NCBI GenBank assembly: GCA_019925095.2
Contig: CM034411.1
Span: 16,430,001-16,494,000, forward strand
Source: Dendrolimus kikuchii
Lineage: Eukaryota; Arthropoda; Insecta; Lepidoptera; Lasiocampidae
DNA: 64,000 bases
Direction of reading: 5' to 3'
In this document: in pieces, positions 55,911 to 64,000 of the stretch
Numbering within the stretch: position 1 is the first letter of the stretch
Layout of the letters: every line of letters starts with the position of its first letter
The notes under the pieces: model-generated
The model's database searches: none
The model's input: only the letters and a program-made list of their open reading frames with translations
What the model was told of the DNA's origin: nothing
Translations under genes and position numbers: made by a program

Positions 55911-56484
55911 ACATACATACAGACATACATAACTTCACGCCAGTTCCCTTGCGGGGTAGGCACGAACAACAGAGAGCCATTCAGATTTATTTTTACACAC
56001 CTCACTTGCTGCTTTGACATTCATAACTCTTGTTATGCATGCTTGTCTGTTCTTAAGGCTCCCGACATCACCTTCTGCTAGTACACGATCAATTTGATCA
56101 TGGAAGGTGTGTCGTGGCCTTCCATGACTTCTGCATCCGTCCACTTTTGCATTGTATATCTGTTTAGTCATTCTTTCCACATGCCCGAACCACCGGAGCA
56201 TTCCTTTCCTTACCTTCACCCCGACACTCTCTCTCTTACTTCGGTATTAGGAACGCGGTCCGCGAGCGTCATTCCGCAGATTTTGCGCAGTGCTCGCATC
56301 TCGACCGCGTTTACTCTACTTTCATGCTCTCTCTTCCATACCCAACTCTCGCTTCTATACATGAGCGTAGGTACCAGCACCGCGTTGTGTATGGCAAGCT
56401 GGGCCTTCTGGCTGAGGTTCTTAGCGCCTAGAAGTTTACCTAACGCTCCATTCACACTATTCCCCAAATTCACTCTTCTTTCTA
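55911..56484 (-). mobile_element. RTE-like LINE family A, copy 16 (574 bp)
   Basis: Contains RRVNLGNSVNGALGKLLGAK to the stop. A 30-bp deletion after NTEVRERVS breaks the frame before VGVKVRKGMLRWFGHVERM. TGAAGTCGATTTT lies on both sides (55898-55910 and 56485-56497). Confidence 0.93.
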
Positions 56485-56497
56485 TGAAGTCGATTTT

Positions 56498-57360
56498 GTT
56501 TTTGTTAAAACAATATTGATGGAAAGTTTGTGTAATTTTTATCTTATTACGCACTTCCTGATGTACACCGGCTAAACATGTAAAAACGGAGTCAAACTAT
56601 GATAAAGCACCCAATTAACTTAATTAGTTTTGAAATAGCATACTGCTGAAGTTCACGTCATGTTTTTGTGCTTAGTGTAAAATTTCTTAGAATGCACTTG
56701 CTTGGTTTAGGAATTATACAGCCAATGTAAATTAGCCTTTACGTTTTTCTACTGGAAGATTGTAATTATTTAGTATCCATCTTTCATGGTTTCACTAACC
56801 CATTGATAACAGCATATAAAAGATATTTTCTTCTAATCAATCCATACAGTGCCAATCCTCTTTCAGAAACATGCTAAATTCAACTGCGAGCCTTAACTGT
56901 AACCAAGCAGATAGAATAAGGAGGTTCGAGTGTGTACAATGGACTAAATCGACGGAAACCACCCATAAGGTGATTTTGTCTAGCAAAAACTTTCGCTACA
57001 GCCCAAGGACACGTACAAAAGTAAACCATCGGTTTTAAGGGGCGGGATATGTTTGTAACCTGTTTCGCGTTTAACAAGGGGGCAATAAAATTGAAATGCG
57101 TAAACAAAGCGAAAACAGGAATACAAAAGAAAAAGGGCTTCTTCAATCGGTAATGTGCATATTGCAACTAAACATGAGTAATTGTAATTGCTTTTCCTTT
57201 AGTAAACATTTCAAGAACGTCCTGATTGGTGTTTATGAAATTTGAGGGTGTGTGCGTGGACATCGGAACTTTATGAGCCGTTCAAAACCAATTGTTAGAG
57301 AAGTGATCGAGGAGGAATTTGGTTGATCGTACGTGACTCGCAAACGCACTGTGAGCGCCC
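56498..57360. other. Nothing recognised
   Basis: No family member, RNA gene or coding segment. The 95-codon minus frame at about 56880-57167 has no recognisable domain. Confidence 0.35.
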
Positions 57361-57710
57361 TTTTTCACCAACTTCAAAAAAGGAAGTTCTCAATTTGTCG
57401 TGTAAATATTTTTTTAAATGTATGTTCAGACATAACTTTGTTGTTTCCGAACCGATTTTGATGACTCTTTTTGCGTTCGATTTAACAAATGCAAAATAGC
57501 TTTAGAAAAATATATAAAACATGTTGTACATGCTTATAATTTTCGAGGGTATCTCTCGATTTTCCTGGGATCCACTCATCAGATTCTGATTTGGTGACAA
57601 CAGGACCACCAGAAGAGTAACTCTTTCAAATAAAAATAAAATAAAATCGGTTCACAATTGACGGAGAAATCGCGTAACAAACATAAGAAACATTTTAAAG
57701 TCGGCTAAAG
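57360..57710. repeat. Repeat M, copy 2
   Basis: CACCAACTTCAAAAAAGGAA, GGATCCACTCATCAGATTCT, GGTTCACAATTGACGGAGAA. Longer than the 51484-51745 copy at its left end, with degenerated right end. Confidence 0.6.
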
Positions 57711-57869
57711 TAACATATCTGTACTAAACTTGAATATGACAACATTATTATGAATTCTGGTATATGAGTGCTTTAAATAACGGGGGATGATGGAAATGAG
57801 ATAGGATATTATTAATTCCAAAAAATACGACGAAATATAATGCAATTTCGGGCAATATTTTACAATATT

Positions 57870-58604
57870 GGCATGAGTGCGAGTGGATGGCAGCCTGTCG
57901 CCCTAGTTTGACATCAATATTGGCGTCAGGCAGGGCTGCATGCTGTCGGCTTTGCTGTTCATCCTATACCTGGACGATTGTCTGTGCTTTTAGCAGGGAT
58001 GGAAGGTACACCGCTGATATAGAAAGAAGAGTGAATTTGGAGAATAGTTTGAATGGAGCGTTAGGTAAACTTCTAGGCGCTAAGAACCTCAGCCAGAAGG
58101 CCCAGCTCGCCATACACAACGCGGTGCTGGTACCTACGCTCACGTATGGAAGCGAGAGTTGGGTATGGAAGAGAGAGCATGAAAGTAGAGTAAACGCGGT
58201 TGAGATGCGACCACTGCGCAAAATCTGCGGAGTGACGCTCGCGGACCGCGTTTGTAATACCGAAGTAAGAAAGAGAGTTGGTCTGAAAGAGAGTGCCGGG
58301 GTGAAGGTAAGGAAAGGAATGCTCCGGTGGTTCGGGCATGTGGAAAGAATGACTAAACAGATATACAATGCCAAAGTGGATGGATGCAGAAGTCGTGGAC
58401 GGCCACGACACACCTTCCATGATCAAATTGATCGTGTACTAGCGGAGGGTGATGTCAGGAGCCTTAAGAACAGACGAGTGTGCATGACAAGAGTTATGAA
58501 TGTCAAAGAAGCAAGTGAGGTGTGTAAGAATGGGCCTAAATGGCGCTCTGTTGTTCGTGCCTACCCCGCAAGGGAACTGGCGTGAAGTTATGTATGTATG
58601 TATG
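57870..58604 (+). mobile_element. RTE-like LINE family A, copy 17 (longest, retains an RT motif)
   Basis: Reaches furthest 5': FDINIGVRQGCMLSALLFIL is an RT-domain motif (GVRQGC-LS). It is joined by an internal deletion to GRYTADIERRVNLENSLNGA and the usual C-terminus. The catalytic DD box context is lost. 14-bp duplication TATTTTACAATATT at 57856-57869 and 58605-58618. Confidence 0.93.
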
Positions 58605-58618
58605 TATTTTACAATATT

Positions 58619-59176
58619 TATATAGACGTAATAGTGACATGCTGTGTGTGCATGCTTCGATATGTCGGTTTCTTCTTTGTTAGATTTTTTTTCGCATAAT
58701 TTTACCGATGCCTTTAACGGCACGATTTTTGGTTATAGTAACGTCCAACGGTTACGGCTCGCAGGTGATTACGCGGCTTTAGACAGACAGACAGACACAC
58801 TTGACGAATTATACGCACAAAATATCACCACTCCACAAATAGCAATATAGATGTCCTTAAAGCAAATAGGACAAAATATAATGGCGAACAACAATGTGAT
58901 ATAGCAAACAATAGACGGACAACTCAATTATGGTTGAAACATCATCCCCGGCGAGAGGACACGTAATGTAACAATCCGATCGACACTTTGTAGGACACGC
59001 CCGGCTCACAACACAAATATCACGTACGTTTGTTTGTTGCTTAATGTTTCAATCGATTCACAGGGAGATTTCCTACAACGTTAATAATAATTTTGTACGA
59101 TCTAGATATAGGAGTTGAAATGCGAGCTTTGAGAAGTTTATGTGAGATGACAGTTCTATGTCATCTATAATAAATA
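58619..59176. other. Nothing recognised
   Basis: No coding or repeat assignment that I can support. Confidence 0.35.
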
Positions 59177-59405
59177 CTGTTACGAGTGCGGGACTCGAAT
59201 TAAAAATGCCGTTGGAATTACTATAGAATTTATTAGAACTATACAAACACTTATAACACACGTACAAATATAACTGAACACAATCAGTTCAAATGTAATG
59301 CGCGATTTAATAACGTGCGCAAAGTTCGTCACTGTATAGGTTATCGAAAGTCTCGCCTTGATCGTGGTTCTCGCTAGACTGACATCGAGAACACTATGCA
59401 TTTTT
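59177..59405 (-). mobile_element. LTR-like family F, copy 4
   Basis: TGTTACGAGTGCGGGACTCG to GTGGTTCTCGCTAGACTGAC, reverse orientation to copy 1. The TATA-containing part is missing. Confidence 0.68.
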
Positions 59406-59990
59406 TTTATTTCTTCTGTTTGTCCATGACTCACGTAAAAACTACTGGGCCGATTTGGATGCGATTATCGCTGATCGACAACTAATTCTTAGACTTAAAC
59501 TCGGCGCTACTTTTTATCCTAGGAATACCGCGGGAATTTTTCTGGGAATGATTTAAAACGGCGAGATAAAAAAAAACGAATTCCAATGGGATTTTTTTAA
59601 TGATTGATGTCAAATTCAATGTAGTAAAATGTGTGATATTTTTTATCCCGGAAATCGCGCGGAATTTATTCCGGGAGTGGTTTGTAGTTGTTCTGGTGGG
59701 TAAAAATTAGCTTATTCTGATACAGTCGTCACTAAAACGATAGCTTACATTGTTTTTCAAGTGCTGGGGTATTTTGAGTCCCGGGAGGGAAGTCGCGGTC
59801 ATATCCTAGTATATATATAAAAATATCGTGTCACGATGTATGTCCAGGACAAACTCCCGAAACTATTAAACCGAACGTGATGAAATTTTGTAACTGTAAT
59901 CTGAATATAATACAGATTTATCGTAAATAAATTATATCAATTTATATCTTAAAAAATGTGACAAAGCGCGAATGAGACGGCGAACTTCGT
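59406..59990. other. Family I repeat and Helitron 5' fragment
   Basis: About 59440-59745 matches 45180-45480 (ACTACTGGGCCGATTT, CTGATCGACAACTAATTCTT, TTTTTCTGGGAATGATTTAA). About 59805-59890 (TATATATATAAAAATATCGT, GTCACGATGTATGTCC) is a 5' piece of the Helitron type at 44432. Confidence 0.5.
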
Positions 59991-60005
59991 TCAAATAGCC
60001 CCTTA

Positions 60006-60334
60006 GGCTAGGAACTCACGGAGCGGTTTTCAGCTGCGCCCGTCGCGGTTGCAGTACCACAACACTCGTACGAAAACGAAATACATGGAAATATAGATAT
60101 CAGATAGCACGACGCGATTTATTCCCGCAAAGTGCGCGGTTGTTGGCGGGTCCCGCTGCACCGGCGGGCGAGTAGTAGAATCGTGCAGGCTGCGGTCGCC
60201 CGCCAAGTTTGCAGGCGATGATCGCAAACAATTGCCGTCCCGCGCAAACGGCTGGTCTAGTGAGTTTAGAAATTAAACAGCTGTCCCACCACAGCGGCGG
60301 CGGCGGGTGAAAACCGCTCCGTGAATATCAAGCC
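60006..60334. mobile_element. PIF/Harbinger-type MITE (329 bp)
   Basis: Ends GGCTAGGAACTCACGGAGCG (GTTTTCA) and its inverse TGAAAACCGCTCCGTGAATA (TCAAGCC), 27 bp with few mismatches. TTA stands on both sides (60003-60005 and 60335-60337), the target duplication typical of PIF/Harbinger. The interior is GC-rich, unlike most of the window, and has no transposase. Confidence 0.82.
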
Positions 60335-60497
60335 TTAGTAGAGAGAATGGATGAAAGGAGAATCACAAACCAAGTGTATGGTGTCCGTGTGAGAACGCCA
60401 TGATCAAATAGCAAACGTGTTAAAAGAAGATAACGTAAAAAGCATGTCAAATAAACCTGAATAAATGAAGACATTTGTAAAATAAATAATTCAAGTA

Positions 60498-60700
60498 ATC
60501 GGCAGACAAAGACACACTATAATGTATATCCCCAGGGTACAAGTTACGCTTATGTTCTAGCTAATACACAAGGGGCCACTCTGGCGATCTGGAATAGATG
60601 CCAGACACCCAGACCCTAACAAATAATGGAAAGTTCGTTTACGAAATTTACTATGCCCGGAATCGAACCCAGTGAGTTAGGCCGGTAAAAGATTATGCTT
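60498..60700 (-). mobile_element. tRNA-derived SINE family C, copy 5 (decayed head)
   Basis: Tail and body clear (TCGGCAGACAAAGACACACT, GGCATCTATTCCAGATCGCC-type on minus). The tRNA-like head is damaged: B box GGTTCGATTCC is kept, but the following CGGAGCCTCTGCGTTG block is missing. Confidence 0.8.
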
Positions 60701-61387
60701 ATTCTACAGTTAGATGAAGCGAAAGTTGTTTGTCAACACAATCAGTATACATACATACATATGTAGGAATCGTATTTGTTATTGTAAAATATGACGGAAG
60801 TAGTCAATAACCGGATAGAGTATTCATTCATGTAGTAATGGGAAGTTGGTTAACCGGATGTCAATGTAGAAGCATTTATTATTAAGTTAACGGATATCGG
60901 AAATGGAGTAACCGGATGTTGGAAGTTAATACGTATGGCGGAAGATGCTTTTATGAAGGAAGTGTAACTGAAGTGGCGCCACAGCATTACCGCATATTGT
61001 CACTGCAGCGCGCTATGAGGACCTTAAAAATAGTGGGTGTTCGGGCAGAGGGGGCAGTATTGAACTAGTAGTCTTCAACCAGCAGTCTTAAACCGACAGT
61101 CTACGAGTCTACAACCAAGTCTACGACCGACAGTCTGCATTGACAGTCTTGGTCGAGGAGTACTGCTTGATAATCGCAGCATACTTGGAGGGCAAATTGG
61201 TGTTCGACACCTGACAAGCGTGGATGCAACTCTTGGAGTTGTCCTAGTATATCTGTGTATTATTGTGCAATATTTAATATCGTAATTGTGATAATTCTAG
61301 TGTAATAAACTTTGATTATAATATTTCAGATTATTATTGTGTTATTCTCGGAGCGTCATTCGTTCGCTCCCGGCGTGAACCCAACAA
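60701..61387 (+). mobile_element. Possible LTR or LTR-like unit
   Basis: TGTAGGAATCGTATTTGTTA at about 60763 to GCGTGAACCCAACA at 61385 has TG..CA ends. Near the right end are AATAAA and a GT-rich tail (TGTAATAAACTTTG..TTCGTTCGCTCCCGG). A tandem of AGTCTNNAACC-like words lies at 61065-61150. LINE copy 18 abuts the right edge and hides any target duplication. Confidence 0.35.
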
Positions 61388-61555
61388 ATACATAACTTCA
61401 CGCCAGTTCCCTTGCGGGGTAGGCACGAACAACAGAGCGCCATTCAGGCTTATTCTTACACACATCACTTGCTTCTTTGATATTCATAACTCTTGTCATG
61501 CACGCTCGTCTGTTCTTAAGGCTCCTGACATCACCATCTGCTAGTACACGATCAA
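61388..61555 (-). mobile_element. RTE-like LINE family A, copy 18
   Basis: About 165 bp of 3' end with only one CATA unit of tail left. The duplication is unclear. Faces copy 19 in the opposite orientation 306 bp away. Confidence 0.87.
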
Positions 61556-61861
61556 TATAGTAATCAAAAGCTAAGAAAATAACTATGTAGAACAGATTAG
61601 AACAATATATAGTAGTAACCTTACTCCATAACGATACTATCCTGCCGTAATCAGCCAAATGACAGCAATTACTTTACGAGCCCACGGAGCAGGCCAGATT
61701 CATGTCAATATGCGAAGTTATTAAATAATACGACATGTCATAACGTGGGTAATCCATGCTGTGGAAGAGCGGCCTCGGCTTGTCGATTTAGCCACATGAT
61801 TGCTGCTACTGTGATTACGAATATGCTCATAGGTACATTATCCAAACATACATTTTTAAGA

Positions 61862-62034
61862 TCGTGTACTAGCAGAAGGTGATGTCAGGAGCCTTAAGAA
61901 CAGACGAGCGTGCATGACAAGAGCTATGAATGTCAAAGAAGCAAGTGAGGTGTGTAAGAATAAGCCTGAATGGCGCTCTGTTGTTCGTGCCTACCCCGCA
62001 AGGGAACTGGCGTGAAGTTATGTATGTATGTATG
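61862..62034 (+). mobile_element. RTE-like LINE family A, copy 19
   Basis: Starts ATCGTGTACTAGCAGAAGGT in the DRVLAEGD region. Perfect 13-bp duplication TACATTTTTAAGA at 61849-61861 and 62035-62047. Confidence 0.93.
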
Positions 62035-62082
62035 TACATTTTTAAGAATTATCATGAAATCTATATGCATACAATAAATTAA

Positions 62083-62275
62083 AGTTTTCCCCGCGGCTAT
62101 GCCTAGGAAGTAGATCTATTTCACTTGCATAAAAACTTAAGTTCTTTTTTAAACCTTCAGTGAAATATAACTGATGATGAAAACCGCTTCAAAATCCGTT
62201 GCGTGGTTTAGGAGTTAACGGATATACATATATACAGACAGACAGACGCGGCAAGCGACTTTATTTTATACTATA
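62083..62275 (-). mobile_element. Helitron-like fragment
   Basis: AAAGTTTTCCCCGCGGCTAT at left resembles the 3' hairpin end at 7430 (TTACCCCGCGGCTGTGCCGC). The right end GCGACTTTATTTTATACTAT is the inverse of the 25313 fragment. The CTAG is not intact. Confidence 0.55.
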
Positions 62276-62283
62276 AAAGGTTT

Positions 62284-62560
62284 TATCCGTGCAGGAACGG
62301 AGAAAGAATACAATTTCCTGCGTTGGGGCGGCCTGTCGTAAGAGGCGACAAAACAACCCACAGCCAGGTGGTAGGGCATTTGCCCGACTGGATGGCTACC
62401 ACCCCTGGTCTAAAGTATGTTGCCATAACAACAGTCCCCCTTAAGAGAGCAGCAGCGCATTTGTAGCAACTTTGCTGTTGCCAATGTCCATAGGCGATGG
62501 TAACCGCTTACCATCAAGTGGGCCGTCTGCCTGTCTGCTGAACTCCTGCAATAAAAAAAA
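62284..62560 (+). mobile_element. SINE-like repeat B, copy 16
   Basis: TATCCGTGCAGGAACGGAGA to CTCCTGCAATAAAAAAAAGG. It lacks about 35 bp (ACCTTGAGTTGTGTTCCGGC and following) and is otherwise intact. Confidence 0.9.
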
Positions 62561-63103
62561 GGAGATAACGTCGCAGTTATGAGTTACGGTAACGCGAACA
62601 AAGTTTCACTGGCACATGCTAGTTTGGATTTTAAATACTTTCATAACAAGTACATCGCTGGGTAAAAATATATTATGTCCGGATAAATTATCGTCGCATA
62701 ATTACACATAAGAAGACGTCACAAGCATCAATTTAATCATCCAGACCTAATGAGGTACGACGTACGTGCCATAATCGCCCACCAACAATTTATCATTGCG
62801 CCCCAAATACCGAAAACGCGTCGATGTGATCTCATTCTAGACATTCATAGAATTTGGAAACTTTAAAAATGGGTTAATCTCGTAAAAAAATAATTTAAAC
62901 TAGAAATTCTTGAGATAAATGTTGCTTTTATAACGCACAGCGGCGATTAGGTTCAATTGTGGATTTTTTTATTATTCGTTAAGTTAAATTGAAAACTATG
63001 ATCAAAGTGGTATGAATAAAATATTACTTATTTTGTTTAGATTCCTACCTTCTAAAACCGTGTCAACATGATGAGAGTACAATTGTACCGAGTATATGAA
63101 TAT
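62561..63103. other. Nothing recognised
   Basis: No coding or repeat assignment. Confidence 0.35.
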
Positions 63104-63550
63104 TGATGCAAGCCGATACTAATCCTTTGCAGGTGTCTTATTACTCCTATAAATTTAAGTGATCATTGTTCGCGCTAATTTCTTTGCTCACGCCGCCGTA
63201 AGACGTCATAAAACCTTCTTTTTTTTGTTGGTATTTCATGCGAATTCTTGGAAGCCATTAAGCTGACCGATTAACGATTTCAAGAACCAGTGGACGGCAT
63301 GTTGCTAGGAGGCCATGTCTCATATCGCCAGCCATGTTCTGACTGCGAACGAGGCGTTAACCTAGTGCACTTTCGGAGAGAATAACAACAAACTTTGCGC
63401 GATTTATGTGATAACTATTTTCTGTCCTACGGTTTGGTTTTGTTGTATTCGGCTATAGTTGTAAGAACGGTCAAATACGTATGCACTTCTAATAAACTTT
63501 GTGATAATTCCAACGGCATTTTCGAATTTACACCCTACAAATTCGTAACA
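63104..63550 (+). mobile_element. Solo LTR family G, copy 2
   Basis: TGATGCAAGCCGATACTAAT to AATTCGTAACA, 447 bp, with ATAT on both sides (63100-63103 and 63551-63554). Shares CGCCGCCGTAAGACGTCATA and GTTGGTATTTCATGCGAATT with copy 1. Its 3' part also resembles family F (ATTCCAACGGCATTTT), so F and G may be related. Confidence 0.85.
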
Positions 63551-64000
63551 ATATAAATAAAATACACTTATACGAAATTATTCCATCCGAGTAAACTCTG
63601 ATAGCGGTTTACACTCATCGAGCTCACTCGTATCTGCTCATTTTCAAGTAGATTTTCACTTCGTCAAACCAGATTTTTTATAGCTAGAGTACAGCAGACT
63701 AGCAGACAGTCCACCTGATGGAAAATGGTTACTGTCGCTTATAGGCGTTTGCAAAACAAGAGATGGCACCAACACGCTGCCGACTTCAAAAACATTTGAT
63801 AGCGTTTTTTAAAAATTCTATACCGCGGCGCCGTGATAAACTCTCCGCTAGGAGCTCAATCCAAATCCCCACGCTGTACAAGACAAAACGTTCTTGAGCA
63901 ACCCTGCGTACGTGAGTGAAACGGCTCAAGGAAACGAGGACAAACATATCGTCGGCGTCAACGCAAGACACGGGTGCAGAAATTTTAACTTACATGTATG
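63551..64000. other. Window end: repeat L fragment, otherwise unassigned
   Basis: ACAGCAGACTAGCAGACAGT and GGTTACTGTCGCTTATAGGC at about 63690-63760 are repeat L/B words. At the very edge the minus strand reads CATACATgtaagtt, a good donor-like site. It could be an upstream exon of the minus-strand gene, but too little is visible to call. Confidence 0.3.

Noticed and set aside
59420..59760. New gene around the conserved ACTACTGGGCCGATTT block
   Set aside because: The block recurs at 45180-45480 without an open frame, so it is a repeat.
63786..63971. Last minus-strand frame as the missing first Pur-alpha exon
   Set aside because: It shows no Gly/Asn/Ser-type lead sequence and no phase-1 donor; it ends in a repeat L fragment.

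Overview
This is animal nuclear DNA, most likely from a moth or butterfly (Lepidoptera). It is AT-rich, dense in transposons, and has one recognisable host gene. That gene lies on the minus strand and encodes Pur-alpha, the single-stranded DNA/RNA-binding protein built from three PUR repeats. The order assignment rests on the insect-like Pur-alpha sequence and on the repeat mix: Helitrons ending in CTAG, tRNA-derived SINEs, RTE-like LINEs with a (TATG)n tail and a Penelope-like remnant. The species cannot be told.

Pur-alpha layout. Reading down the minus strand, six firm coding exons lie at 35393-35346, 24926-24814, 20865-20701, 20097-19919, 16843-16738 and 12352-12227. Their splice phases fit at every junction. 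They rebuild PUR repeat I (two exons), PUR II (one exon) and PUR III (two exons) after a short N-terminal stretch. Two possible C-terminal exons follow: a glycine-rich one at 10082-9984 and an arginine-rich one with a stop at 2920-2840. The exon that completes the N-terminus is not found; it lies in the 35.4-64 kb stretch or beyond the right edge. The introns total more than 30 kb.

Everything else is intron or flank filled with mobile elements. I count 19 copies of one 5'-truncated RTE-like LINE, 16 of which have readable target-site duplications. There are 16 copies of a roughly 330-bp A-tailed SINE-like repeat and five and two copies of two tRNA-derived SINE families. Several Helitrons have A|T insertion sites, and one carries a long minisatellite. 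Other elements are a hAT element, a PIF/Harbinger-type element, a nested MITE pair, a two-copy TIR family, Penelope-like remnants, solo LTRs, and an LTR-retrotransposon primer-binding-site remnant. Microsatellites and minisatellites lie between them. Several insertions are nested, so their relative ages can be read.

The window shows no bacterial-type system, operon, CRISPR array, rRNA or functional tRNA gene. I see no convincing new gene system. The points most worth checking are the matching introns in PUR I and III, the two possible C-termini, the LINE insertion series, the inverted repeat pairs inside transcribed introns, and the nested Helitrons.
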